From Nostoc sp. TCL240-02 (lineage in GTDB: Bacteria; Cyanobacteriota; Cyanobacteriia; Cyanobacteriales; Nostocaceae): a DNA stretch of 64,000 nucleotides. The first letter of the stretch is position 1. Each line of letters opens with the position of its first letter. Under the pieces are notes generated by a model that was not told the origin of the DNA, ran no database searches, and saw nothing but the letters and a program-made list of their open reading frames with translations. Location of the stretch: contig NZ_CP040094.1 in the NCBI RefSeq assembly GCF_013343235.1, forward strand, positions 3,968,501 to 4,032,500, given 5' to 3'. Both the position numbers and the translations under genes were made by a program. Positions 8,628 through 17,019 of the stretch are shown here, in pieces.

Positions 8628-9887
8628 ATGAACATCTTAATGCTATCTTCTACCTTTCCCTACCCACCAACGCGCGGGGGAACCCAAGTCAGGACATTTC
8701 ATTTACTTAAATACCTGAGTCAACGCCATACTGTTACCCTCGCTACTCAACGCGAGGGCGATGTGACAGATGCAGAAGTAGCAGAATTAGGCAATTATGT
8801 GGATCATCTAGCCATTTTTGAACGCCCTTCAGATTCTGGAACCACTGGAATATTGAAGAAAATACAGCGATTTGGTCGATTTTTGCAACAAGGTACACCA
8901 CCAAGCGTACTTAACCGCTACTCACTTGAGATGCAAACATGGGTTGATAACTGGGTGGAAGCAGGGAAATGTGATGTAATTACTTGCGAACATAGCGTCA
9001 ATGAAATTTATGTGCGATGTCTACGACGGGCTACGCCTACGCATTTTCAGAAACAGCTAAAAACCATAGTGAATGTTCATAGTTCTGTTTATGCTACCTG
9101 TCGCAACCAACTAACAACAGGCATTTCAGAAAATTTCCTGAGAGACAAAATTAATCTACCGCTTCTGCGGCGTTATGAGCAAAGCTACTGTGGTAAGTTT
9201 TCGGCAATTGTAGCGACAACACAAGAAGATAAAATTCAACTACAGAATCTTAACCCTAATAGTGAAATTACAGTTATTCCCAATGGCGTAGATTTAGTTT
9301 CTTTCCCCAACCGTAGCATCGATCCAGGAGGACATCGCTTAATTTTTATCGGTGCAATGGATAATTTGGCAAACATTGATGCTGTCTGTTTCTTCAGCAA
9401 CGAAGTCTTGCCAGCAATCCAAAAACTTTATCCTGATACAATTTTCGATATCGTCGGTTCTCATCCAGTGCCAGAAGTTTTAGCACTCGATCAAAAACCA
9501 GGAATTAATGTAATTGGGCGTGTGCCTTCAATGGTAGAATACTTGCATAAATCTACCATCTGTGTTGTACCCATGCGGACTGGGTTTGGCATTAAAAATA
9601 AAACTTTAGAAGCAATGGCAGCTGGTCTACCTATAGTAGCTAGCGATCGCGGCTTAGAAGGATTAGCTGTAGATGGCGTTAGTCATCCATTACGGGCATT
9701 ACGAGCAAATACACCAACGGAGTATATCACCTCTATTAGTCAACTCTTCGATCGGCCACATCTGCGTGCAGAATTGTCTCATAACGGTAGACATCTGGTA
9801 GAAACAGATTTTACTTGGGATATCGCTGGTAAAAGCTATGAACAAGTTTGTCTAGGGAAAGCCTATCTGCCTCTAGATAAATTCTAG
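8628..9887 (+). CDS. Family 4 glycosyltransferase (GT-B), exopolysaccharide-type
   Basis: A 419-residue GT4 enzyme. The N terminus MNILMLSSTFPYPPTRGGTQ is the acceptor-domain start of this family; VIPNGVD at about residue 220 is the classic GT4 linker motif; RLIFIGAMDN begins the donor domain; and KNKTLEAMAAGLPIVASDRG carries the EX7E-type nucleotide-sugar site. It resembles sugar transferases associated with exopolysaccharide/EpsH-type loci, but no polysaccharide cluster surrounds it. Residues around 130-139 (VRCLRRATPT) are encoded by a dispersed repeat inserted in frame at 9014-9042, which lengthens a loop. A hairpin 32 bp after the stop may end transcription. Confidence 0.88.
   Translation: MNILMLSSTFPYPPTRGGTQVRTFHLLKYLSQRHTVTLATQREGDVTDAEVAELGNYVDHLAIFERPSDSGTTGILKKIQRFGRFLQQGTPPSVLNRYSLEMQTWVDNWVEAGKCDVITCEHSVNEIYVRCLRRATPTHFQKQLKTIVNVHSSVYATCRNQLTTGISENFLRDKINLPLLRRYEQSYCGKFSAIVATTQEDKIQLQNLNPNSEITVIPNGVDLVSFPNRSIDPGGHRLIFIGAMDNLANIDAVCFFSNEVLPAIQKLYPDTIFDIVGSHPVPEVLALDQKPGINVIGRVPSMVEYLHKSTICVVPMRTGFGIKNKTLEAMAAGLPIVASDRGLEGLAVDGVSHPLRALRANTPTEYITSISQLFDRPHLRAELSHNGRHLVETDFTWDIAGKSYEQVCLGKAYLPLDKF
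9014..9042 (+). repeat. Short dispersed repeat, family A, inside the GT4 reading frame
   Basis: A 29-bp element beginning GCGATGTCTACGACGGGC and ending TACGCCTACGC. It is the reverse complement, with two changes, of the copies at 33108-33136 and 40061-40089. It keeps the glycosyltransferase frame open and adds the basic residues RCLRRATPT. Confidence 0.75.
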
Positions 9888-9918
9888 TTGTTTTTTCTTA
9901 TTTGTCTGTAACAAATGT

Positions 9919-9951
9919 ATGCAGAGACATTGCAATGCAACGTCTCTGCAT
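9919..9951 (+). terminator. Long hairpin after the GT4 gene
   Basis: A near-perfect palindrome: ATGCAGAGACATTGCA followed directly by the complementary TGCAACGTCTCTGCAT. It lies 31 bp after the stop. It lacks a clear T-run, and the same sequence type is a common Nostoc intergenic repeat, so terminator function is inference. Confidence 0.5.
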
Positions 9952-10013
9952 CGATTGGGAAAATTATGTTATCTAAATCGTATTGGTTGTTAGTTAGCTT
10001 GTAAAGAAGCACG

Positions 10014-10295
10014 TCAATTATTATCAAACCTAGTAGAAGCACCTAAAACAAGTAATTTTTTATGCTTACGTTTATTCTTATTCTTGAGAGTATTCAAATA
10101 ACTATCAACGTAGCGGAAAGCAGCGGCACCGTCATAATCAGCAATGGCTATAGCTTGTAAGAAAACCTTTGAAGGAATTTCAAACGCTAAAAATCTTTCT
10201 GTTAAAATCAACAAATCTTTATCTGTGGCGGGAAAAGTAGTCTCTTCTGTCTCTTCAGGATCGTAGAAAATGTCTTCAATTAATGCTCTGTACAC
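10014..10295 (-). CDS. Unknown small protein translationally coupled to its upstream neighbour (93 aa)
   Basis: I place the start at GTG 10295 because GGGGAGGT lies six bases upstream, an excellent ribosome-binding site that sits inside the end of the upstream gene; an ATG at 10325 has none. The product is (M)YRALIEDIFYDPEETEET, then a hydrophobic helical centre (LAFEIPSKVFLQAIAIADYDGAAAFRYVDSYL, residues ~35-65) and a basic tail NKNKRKHKK. The two genes overlap by 20 bp in different frames, which implies coupled translation and perhaps a complex of the two products. No family recognised. Confidence 0.6.
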   Translation of the reverse strand: MYRALIEDIFYDPEETEETTFPATDKDLLILTERFLAFEIPSKVFLQAIAIADYDGAAAFRYVDSYLNTLKNKNKRKHKKLLVLGASTRFDNN

Positions 10296-10521
10296 TTTGT
10301 ACCTCCCCAAAAGCATAAGATGCAAAGCCTGTGATAAAGTTTAACTGCTGATCGCGAGTTTGTAAGTTAACTGGGAGTTCGGTACCAGGACATCCTATTT
10401 CTCGTAAAATCTCTAAACAATAAGCACCGAGTTGAGTGTATGGAGCTTGCTCCAATTCTTGAGCTACCTCTAGAGCCATCTCCAGATTAACTTGGATAAC
10501 CGTCGTTACAGGGTTGGTCAT
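10276..10521 (-). CDS. Unknown small protein (81 aa), first of an overlapping pair
   Basis: Begins MTNPVTTVIQVNLEMALEVA and is largely helical with an LGAYCLEILREIGCPG segment, ending in GEVQSVQSIN. Its last codons contain the ribosome-binding site and GTG start of the following gene. GTG 10527 is an alternative start two codons upstream. No domain recognised; the overlap and similar size argue that the pair forms one functional unit. Confidence 0.55.
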   Translation of the reverse strand: MTNPVTTVIQVNLEMALEVAQELEQAPYTQLGAYCLEILREIGCPGTELPVNLQTRDQQLNFITGFASYAFGEVQSVQSIN

Positions 10522-10527
10522 AAACAC

Positions 10528-10864
10528 GCCCTAATAAACTGGATGTTCTAAGTTTTGATCACAAGTACAAATAGCGTAACGGTGTTTTTGCGGAATTTAT
10601 GAAGAGGGGAAAATAAAGTATCAGCGCATTTGCGGTAATGTATCGAAAATTATTCAAACAAGACTTAAAGCTTAACAATTCCGATCTAAGTGCGATCGCT
10701 ACACTAAAATACATTGGCATTCACTTGATGTCAAAGACAAGCCAATATTTACCTTAATGCGTATAAATACTTATTAAAGGCGAAAGCGCTTGCCAGAACA
10801 CAAGCGAGGAAATGTGAGATATGCCTGGGGCGTGAGCCTACGGTGGGCAGGTACGCCATCGCAG
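10528..10864. other. Spacer with a HIP1 site and a dispersed repeat
   Basis: About 340 bp with no gene. It includes a GCGATCGC octamer near 10691 and, at its right end, a dispersed repeat touching the 3' remnant of the interrupted TspO-like gene. Confidence 0.5.
10836..10862 (-). repeat. Short dispersed repeat, family A variant
   Basis: Read on the minus strand it is GCGATGGCGTACCTGCCC followed by ACCGTAGGC, two substitutions from the element that disrupts the pseudogene at 22842-22866. It starts two bases beyond the stop codon of the TspO-like gene remnant. Confidence 0.7.
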
Positions 10865-10966
10865 TTAAATATGTTCTTGTTGGGGACGTAAGCTTTTAAT
10901 CGTAGCGCTCAAAACTAGGACAATTGCCAAAACAAACACGGTATTTCTGAGTATTGAGTTATCAGA
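10865..10966 (-). pseudogene. 3' remnant of the IS-interrupted TspO-like gene
   Basis: Reading the minus strand from 10966 gives S, DNSILRNTVFVLAIVLVLSA, then TIKSLRPQQEHI and a TAA stop at 10865-10867. This supplies the C-terminal transmembrane helix and tail missing from the 12078-12797 frame, in the correct frame once the IS and one 3-bp duplication are removed. The joined gene would encode 262 residues. It has no start of its own, so it is presumably not translated. Confidence 0.85.
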
Positions 10967-12107
10967 AGACATCTCCGAAAACGTTAAAAACCTTTATGTG
11001 GCTAGGCTATAGTCCGTAAATGCAATCATCCTAAATTAGCTAGTACAGTACGACAGAATAATGCTTTGAGATATTTACTGTTGATAATTAGACAAAAACA
11101 TCTAGTTATATGCGTTAATTTTAACCTAACGACATAGCAGATATTTCTAATGGTAATATTAGCGCTCTAATTCGTAATCTGACTAATCTACAAATTGTCA
11201 AAATAACCTCAGTATACTTTTTGGGATTTAACCTAAATCTGTCTTGAACAACTCGAAAGATTTTTACCGAACGGATTCGATGTTCGACAAATATTCGTTT
11301 AGACGAAAATTCTTTGTTTGATTTTTTCTGGTCAGTTGTTAACTCTTTATTTCTTGGTTTCTTAATTGGAGTATCAATGAAATCTTCTCCCATATAACCT
11401 AAATTCCCTTAAAACTTTGTTTTGGGTCAAAATTATCACGATTTTCTCTAAACATTGTTATATCGCTTTTTGGACCTGGTTCTCCTGCCACAACATCAAC
11501 GATATCTCTACCATCTGGCATGATAATTATTTGGCTTTTAAATGTATGATTACTTTTCTTACCTGAAAAATATTTTTCTTGTTCTTCATTATCTCTGGGT
11601 CTTTCCCTGACTTGTTCATAGCTATCTACAATTAATTCATACTCTGTAAGTATTTCTTGAACTACCATCAAGTCAGACTCGTTTTTTTATTTGTTCAATC
11701 AAACTGCATGGAAGCAATTCTCTAAGTATTGGCAACCAATAATTAAATGTGTCATTCGCTGTCGATTCACTCACTCCAAACTGGATACCAAGAACTTGAA
11801 ATGTCGTCATTTGTCTGAGATACAGCAAGGTTAAAATTATTTGTTCTTTAAGAGATAGTTTTGGTTTTCGACCTCCACCGCCAGCAATAATTCTAATTTT
11901 TTTTTATTCTTTTAAAGCTTGTTTTTCATAATTTAATTGTTCGGCATTTTTGATTAATTGTTGTAACTGTTCATACTCCAGGCCAATTAACCTCCGTGTT
12001 TCTTTAGGATTTTCTTCAATGTGCTTCAGTATATCACTCATATTTATGTGTCAAAAAACTTCTCTAATGTTCTTTTATCACAGAATGATACTATTTTGGA
12101 GATGTCT
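10967..12107 (-). mobile_element. IS5-family insertion sequence, decayed, inserted in a TspO-like gene
   Basis: A 1141-bp element with terminal inverted repeats AGACATCTCCGAAA (10967-10980) and, reversed at the other end, AGACATCTCCAAAA (12094-12107), 13 of 14 matching. It is flanked by the 3-bp direct repeat AGA (10964-10966 and 12108-12110). The boundaries are confirmed independently because removing the element plus one AGA restores an uninterrupted membrane-protein frame. It carries one transposase gene, now broken in three places. The family assignment rests on the transposase. Confidence 0.88.
11121..12041 (-). pseudogene. IS5-family DDE transposase, inactivated
   Basis: From ATG 12041 the protein begins MSDILKHIEENPKETRRLIG, then a basic GGGGRKPKLSLKEQ linker and a helix-turn-helix region (FQVLGIQFGVSESTANDTFNYW), typical of IS5-group transposases with an N-terminal HTH. 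The DDE catalytic half follows (LIVDSYEQ, GEPGPKSDITMFRE, IFVEHRIRSVKIFRVVQ). Three lesions are visible: an in-frame TAA at 11904-11906, one extra A in the A7 run at 11682-11688, and one missing base near 11399-11406. The needed shift at A7 is +1, so normal -1 programmed slippage would not repair it. The element is therefore immobile unless complemented. Confidence 0.85.
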
Positions 12108-12797
12108 AGAGTGTTTGAGTGCAATTCCTACTAGTGCCCAGAGTATTACTCCTGCATAAGCGATGTCTCGACGCTGGATAACTATAACTGCTGCAACTGC
12201 TGTTGCTATCAATACCATGATGAGAGTCCATGTTATGGCAAAAATCCCCCAACCGTTCCACCCGTGAAAATACAAGGCACACGCTACATTGACGATGGTC
12301 GCCACGCTAATCCAGCCTAGATAAATGCTGATCGGAAAGTGAATACACCATTTTTTCAGCCTAGGTACACGTGATTTACCAATTTCTAACTGTACATAAA
12401 CACCAATCAGGGGCAGCAGAATCAAAAGCATTGCAATTACAGAAAGAGCAAAAAGCCTAGACAAAAACAGATATACCCAGATACTTTGAGCAACACAGGC
12501 AATCACCAACAGATAACCTGTCTTACATAAATCAGGCTCATCTCGTTGGTTAGGTAAAGCTTGGTATATCCCAAAAGCAAACAAACCAAGGTAAATCAGC
12601 CCCCAGATAGCAAAGGCGTAATTGGCAGGGATAATCAGGACATTTTTAAACAAAGTATTGGAAATTTCCCCTATACTGAGTCCATTGAGCGGAAAAACGT
12701 TCGATAGTACGTTGATAACGAAAGCACCAAAGATTGCAGCCAACGTAACAAGCTGTCGCCAAAAATCCCGGTAATTGCCTCTTTTGGACTGCTGCAT
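12078..12797 (-). pseudogene. TspO/MBR-like membrane protein gene, 3' end replaced by IS sequence
   Basis: The frame encodes a polytopic membrane protein with about six to seven hydrophobic helices; PANYAFAIWGLIYLGLFAFG is characteristic of the tryptophan-rich sensory (TspO/MBR-related) superfamily, here the longer ~260-residue version. TspO-type proteins bind tetrapyrroles and other lipophilic ligands. Native sequence ends at GIALKHS; the final RHLQNSIIL comes from the IS5 terminal repeat, replacing the last helix and tail. The genuine 3' end survives at 10865-10966. A truncated protein could still be made, but it lacks about 32 native residues. Confidence 0.75.
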
Positions 12798-12962
12798 AGG
12801 ATGTTAACTGTTATCTTTTTGTGACTGTAACCATAAGTTTGCTCTGTGATTCGTTGACCAAGAGGAGTATTTATACTCAAGGATAATCTCTTGGTTTTAA
12901 GGTTACATAAACCCTGAACTTTCGGCAACTGTATGATTTCAAAACCAAATATTAAATAGAAT

Positions 12963-14318
12963 TTATTTAGAAGTGTCTAATGCAATCTGCTTGAGTTTCA
13001 CCTTCAGACCGTTTTCTGGGCGTAAGGTTATTGAAGGCTGTGGCACGATTAGATATCCTGGCAATAAATCTATTTGGAAGCGTTGAGCGATAGTCGCCAA
13101 TAACAAAGCCGCTTCCATCTGAGCAAAACCTTTACCAATACAAATCCTTGGCCCATCCCCAAAGGGTATATATGTTCCTTTAGGTAGCTGCTTTTCAAAC
13201 TCCTGTGTCCATCTTTCTGGTTGAAAAGCTTCAGGATTCTCAAAATACTTTGGATGACGGTGCATTACCCATTGGCTAATCATGATTGCCATGCCTTGAG
13301 GAATTTCGTAATCACCAATCTGAGTATCTACTGCTGCTTCGCGCCCCATGAGAGGTACTGGAGGATATAATCGCATTGATTCTTTGATAATTTGTTGTGT
13401 ATAAACTAACTGCCCAAGGTCTTGGAGAGTTGGTAACTTTCCTTGCAGAACTTGATTTAACTCTGATTCTAATTTTTCACGCACTTCGGGGTTTTGTGCT
13501 AAGAGCATCCATGTCCAAGATAAAGTATTTGCAGTTGTTTCATGCCCTGCCAACATTAAAGTGGCGACTTCATCTCGTAGCAGTTTGTCATCCATCTGTT
13601 GAAGAGTTTGTTCGTCTTTCGCTTCCATTAGCATTGTCAACAAATCATTGGTTTTTTCCCCACTGTTGCGACGCTCTTGAATCAGTTTATAAATAGCTTC
13701 ATCCATTTGGGTAATAGCATCACGATAACGAAGGTTTTCAGGTCTCGGGAACCACTCCAATACCAGAAAATTTTGCCGCCGCTTACTTTCAAACCATTGC
13801 ATTGCCACATCTAGCGCATTGGCAACAACTTTTGCTTCTCCTGCATCTATATCAGCGCTAAATATGCACTTCATAACTATTTGTAGTGTTAAGCGCATCA
13901 TATCTTCATGAATGTCATGAGTTTCACCATCGTGCCAAGTTTGAACCATTCGGTTGGTGTACTCAACCATTGTTTGGCTATATCCATTAATCCGTTTTTG
14001 GTGAAATACTGGTTGGGCAAGACGACGTTGCCAAAACCACGATTCTCCTTCTGCGCTTAATAACCCTTCTCCTAGTAAACTTTTTAAGGCACGTAAGCCT
14101 CGGCTTTTAATAAAATCGTTGCGATTTTTGAGAACTTCTTCTATATATTCAGGATTAGTTATTAAACAACTAGATGTTAACCCTAACTGTAAGGGAACAA
14201 TATCACCATAGTCACGACAACGGGTAAGAAATTCTAATGGGTCTTGTCCGAGTTCAAATAAATGTCCAACAATAGAGTTTACCGACGGTGCTGGTAACTC
14301 GAATACATCGGCAACCAT
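12963..14318 (-). CDS. Cytochrome P450, CYP110-like
   Basis: A 451-residue P450 with all hallmark motifs: I-helix AGHETTANTLSW with the oxygen-activating Thr, K-helix KESMRLYPP (ExxR), and heme loop FGDGPRICIGKGFA with Cys393 as thiolate ligand. There is no membrane anchor, as usual for bacterial soluble P450s. The overall sequence looks like the cyanobacterial CYP110 group, members of which hydroxylate fatty acids and other lipophilic substrates. No ferredoxin or reductase gene is adjacent. A 317-bp spacer separates it from a divergent hydrolase gene. Confidence 0.93.
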   Translation of the reverse strand: MVADVFELPAPSVNSIVGHLFELGQDPLEFLTRCRDYGDIVPLQLGLTSSCLITNPEYIEEVLKNRNDFIKSRGLRALKSLLGEGLLSAEGESWFWQRRLAQPVFHQKRINGYSQTMVEYTNRMVQTWHDGETHDIHEDMMRLTLQIVMKCIFSADIDAGEAKVVANALDVAMQWFESKRRQNFLVLEWFPRPENLRYRDAITQMDEAIYKLIQERRNSGEKTNDLLTMLMEAKDEQTLQQMDDKLLRDEVATLMLAGHETTANTLSWTWMLLAQNPEVREKLESELNQVLQGKLPTLQDLGQLVYTQQIIKESMRLYPPVPLMGREAAVDTQIGDYEIPQGMAIMISQWVMHRHPKYFENPEAFQPERWTQEFEKQLPKGTYIPFGDGPRICIGKGFAQMEAALLLATIAQRFQIDLLPGYLIVPQPSITLRPENGLKVKLKQIALDTSK

Positions 14319-14635
14319 AGCAAAAACCCTCTCTTTTTGTGTGTATTCAAGAACATTAATTCACTGTTAATATTCAATCTTCATCACATAGAGAGATTTT
14401 CTGCTTAAATACGCTTTGTTACTAAACCGAAAAGTTTTATGATTGCTTAGGCACAAGCCAAAAAAAAGATACCGTTACTCATAGCCCAGATTCACACTAC
14501 ACAACAATAAACTCGAAACACGGCTGGTAATATCTTTTTTGTAGTCTCCCCCTACTGTTGTAGAGTTCATGTAAAGTCAAAGTTTTGAACACTCTGGTTT
14601 TGGAGTTTTAGGACCAGCCTAAAGGTGACACAAAT
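14319..14635. other. Divergent promoter region between P450 and hydrolase
   Basis: 317 bp between divergently transcribed genes, AT-rich, with no open frame. Both promoters should lie here. AAGGTGA about six bases before ATG 14636 is the hydrolase ribosome-binding site. I see no recognisable operator. Confidence 0.5.
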
Positions 14636-15457
14636 ATGAGTACAATCGCAACGAAAGATGGCACGCAGATATATTACAAAGACTGGGGGATAGGACAACC
14701 CGTAGTTTTCAGTCATGGTTGGCCGCTCAATGCTGATGCTTGGGATGAGCAACTGGTTTTAGTGGCAGATAACGGCTATCGCGCCATCGCCCATGACCGT
14801 CGTGGACATGGGCGGTCAAGCCAATCTTGGAACAGCAATGATATGGATACCTACGCAGACGACCTTGCTATGCTCATTGAGACACTGGATCTCAATGATG
14901 TAGTCCTAGTTGGTCACTCGACGGGCGGCGGTGAAGTCACCCGTTATATCGGTCGCCACGGCACAAATCGCGTTGCAAAAGTTGTGCTAGTGGGCGCAGT
15001 GCCACCTCTGATGCTGAAAACCGAAGCTAATCCTGGCGGACTGCCGATTGAAGTCTTTAATAGCATCCGCACGGGTGTTGCAAACGACCGTTCACAGTTC
15101 TACGAGGATCTCAGTGAGTCATTCTACGGTGCTAACAGACCAGGTACTCAAGTCTCGCAAGGTCTCCGTCAGCAATTCTGGCTCCAGAGTATGCAGGTCG
15201 GCCTCAAGGGCGCACTCGATTGCATCAAGGCATTCTCGGAAACTGACTTCACCGACGACCTCAAGAAATTCGACGTGCCAACGCTAATCGTTCATGGTGA
15301 CGACGACCAAATTGTGCCGATCGCTAACTCTGCTCTTCTCTCCTCGCAGATTGTCAAGGGAGCGACTCTAAAGGTCTATCCTGGCGCAGGCCACGGATTG
15401 TACAGCACGCATCGAGAGCAATTTAACACCGATCTACTGGCATTCCTCAAGACCTAA
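14636..15457 (+). CDS. Alpha/beta hydrolase, cofactor-free chloroperoxidase type
   Basis: A 273-residue alpha/beta hydrolase close to bacterial non-heme chloroperoxidases/arylesterases. The catalytic triad is visible: nucleophile Ser in GHSTGGGE (~residue 98), Asp in HGDDDQIVP (~residue 225), His in PGAGHGLY (~residue 254). [14 protein letters not shown] is the oxyanion-hole region and HDRRGHGRS the usual loop. Physiological substrates of this group are usually unknown esters or peracids. The gene is more GC-rich than its neighbours, with codons such as CTC, GCC and GAC frequent, which hints at horizontal acquisition. A hairpin follows the stop. Confidence 0.92.
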   Translation: MSTIATKDGTQIYYKDWGIGQPVVFSHGWPLNADAWDEQLVLVADNGYRAIAHDRRGHGRSSQSWNSNDMDTYADDLAMLIETLDLNDVVLVGHSTGGGEVTRYIGRHGTNRVAKVVLVGAVPPLMLKTEANPGGLPIEVFNSIRTGVANDRSQFYEDLSESFYGANRPGTQVSQGLRQQFWLQSMQVGLKGALDCIKAFSETDFTDDLKKFDVPTLIVHGDDDQIVPIANSALLSSQIVKGATLKVYPGAGHGLYSTHREQFNTDLLAFLKT

Positions 15458-15474
15458 ACTCGATTGCCATTGTC

Positions 15475-15506
15475 GCTAGAAACGCCGTAAAAATAGCGTT
15501 TCTAGC
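15475..15506 (+). terminator. Hairpin after the chloroperoxidase-like gene
   Basis: An 11-bp perfect stem, GCTAGAAACGC (15475-15485) with GCGTTTCTAGC (15496-15506), and a 10-base A-rich loop, 17 bp past the stop. No strong U-run follows. Confidence 0.55.
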
Positions 15507-15681
15507 AGATATTCCCTTATTAATGCCAAAAGATAGGCGACAATTCTGAGGGTAGCGATCGCATTTACTAAAACGTGTCTATAGTTTAACAGAACAGTGA
15601 GGTTTAAAATTGTACCGCACTCAAATCATTTACCTTTTGTCAAGATAAGTTAGAATAAATTACCTTATAAAAGCTATTAAT

Positions 15682-16182
15682 ATGAGTATTTATAAACCTG
15701 TTATTGTAATTTTTGGATTGGATTTAGCACAGATGCTAAATTTGAGCGCACTTGCGGGACTTTTGGGATTATTCGGCATCGCCATTTATGCTTGGTTCAC
15801 ATTACCTGATACGATACCAATCCACTTTGGATTTGATGGAAAAGCCAATGGTTGGGGGAGCAAAAAAATTCTGTGGTTGTTACCAATTGTGGGTTTAGCA
15901 ATTTATGGGCTTTTAACATTTATTAGTCGTTATCCCCATACATTTAATTATCTAGTTGTAATTACCGAAGAGAATGCATTACGACAGTATCAAATTGCTT
16001 GCTCAATGCTGAATTGGTTAAAAAGTGAAATGGTTTGGACATTTGTTTATATTGAATGGCAAATATTCTATCTAGCAACTACAGAGAATCCCAATTTAGG
16101 GGTATGGTTTGTGCCTGTAACACTAATAATTATATTTGGGACGATTGGATATTGGTTGAGTCAATCTTTGATGGCACGTTAA
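15682..16182 (+). CDS. DUF1648-domain membrane protein
   Basis: A 166-residue protein with four predicted transmembrane segments (about residues 15-40, 70-90, 115-130 and 140-160). Between the first two is LPDTIPIHFGFDGKANGWGS, the conserved DUF1648 motif found in SdpI-like and related membrane proteins, where it faces outward. Function is unknown outside the SdpI immunity/signalling case. ATG 15682 follows an AT-rich spacer; the next gene lies 53 bp downstream and could be co-transcribed. Confidence 0.8.
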   Translation: MSIYKPVIVIFGLDLAQMLNLSALAGLLGLFGIAIYAWFTLPDTIPIHFGFDGKANGWGSKKILWLLPIVGLAIYGLLTFISRYPHTFNYLVVITEENALRQYQIACSMLNWLKSEMVWTFVYIEWQIFYLATTENPNLGVWFVPVTLIIIFGTIGYWLSQSLMAR

Positions 16183-16235
16183 CGCTATACAAAATAGTAA
16201 TATAGATTAAAAAACATAAATTACTGTAAACTTCT

Positions 16236-16616
16236 ATGGCGGACATAAATGGTAATTGGTTAGGAACTTACTGGCAAGATGAAATACCAAGTCGATTTGA
16301 AGCAACTTTTGTGCAAAATGGAAATGTTCTCAAGGGTTCTATTTTGGATGATAACTATTTAGGAGAAGCGACTGTTAGCGGTAAGGTAATTGGACGTAAT
16401 ATCAGCTTTACAAAGCTTTATTTAATAACTTCGCCTTCACCAGTTACATACACAGGAACAGTCTCAGAAAACGAAGATTATATGCAAGGAAGGTGGAGCA
16501 TTGGCTCTCGCTACTCTGGTTTATGGGAGGCGCAACGAGATGGAGAGAATCTGATTATAGATTTACAAACTCGCCTGGAGAAGCAAACTCTATTAACAAC
16601 TTCAAAAAATAGATAA
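16236..16616 (+). CDS. Unknown protein with a beta-rich, lipocalin-like pattern (126 aa)
   Basis: Starts MADINGNWLGTYWQDEIPSR. Alternating short strands (ATFVQNGNVLKGSI, GEATVSGKVIGRNISFTKLY, PVTYTGTVSENEDYMQGRWS) look like a small beta-barrel in which GNWxGxYW and GRWS are strand signatures. No signal peptide is present, so a cytosolic location is likely. I do not recognise a named family. It lies 53 bp behind the DUF1648 gene on the same strand. Confidence 0.6.
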   Translation: MADINGNWLGTYWQDEIPSRFEATFVQNGNVLKGSILDDNYLGEATVSGKVIGRNISFTKLYLITSPSPVTYTGTVSENEDYMQGRWSIGSRYSGLWEAQRDGENLIIDLQTRLEKQTLLTTSKNR

Positions 16617-17019
16617 CTGAAATAGAGTAGAAAGCAGCCTTAGATATTCATAATTTGTGTAGGAGGGCAACAGGCAATAAGCCTCTTTGAGCTATACTAA
16701 ATTTTTTCAAGAATCAAATATGAGTCTTATGACTCTAAAGTTAAAAAAAATTAGAATGCACAAGGTTTAGCCAATGCCTCCCGCATGGAAGAATCTAATT
16801 CTTGGCGCTAACCTGTAGATTTGGTGGCAATATTAGAGTCGGCTTTTGAGCAATTACCGACTGTATTAAGTGTGGGCAAATCTCGATAAAGAAGTTGGGA
16901 TCATGACGAAATATGTGTAAAATAGCATACGTATTTCATCATGATCTCATTTCGAGGGTGGCAGAATGTAAAATATTAACTTATTGTTTACCCAATCTTT
17001 GTAAAAACCAGGGTGTCTA
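16617..17019. other. Spacer with a large imperfect palindrome
   Basis: About 400 bp. Positions 16899-16917 (GATCATGACGAAATATGTG) and 16927-16945 form an imperfect 19-bp inverted repeat with three mismatches and a 9-base loop, 74 bp before the GTG of the next gene. Around 16780-16890 are short open stretches interrupted by stops that may be a decayed coding remnant, but no family is recognisable. Confidence 0.5.

Noticed and set aside
11682..11688. Programmed frameshifting at the A7 run of the IS5 transposase
   Set aside because: The frame needed is +1, whereas A7 slippage normally gives -1; there are two further lesions, so simple decay explains the data better.
12671..12928. 85-codon frame overlapping the TspO-like gene start
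   Set aside because: Shadow frame of the membrane-protein gene with no independent support.
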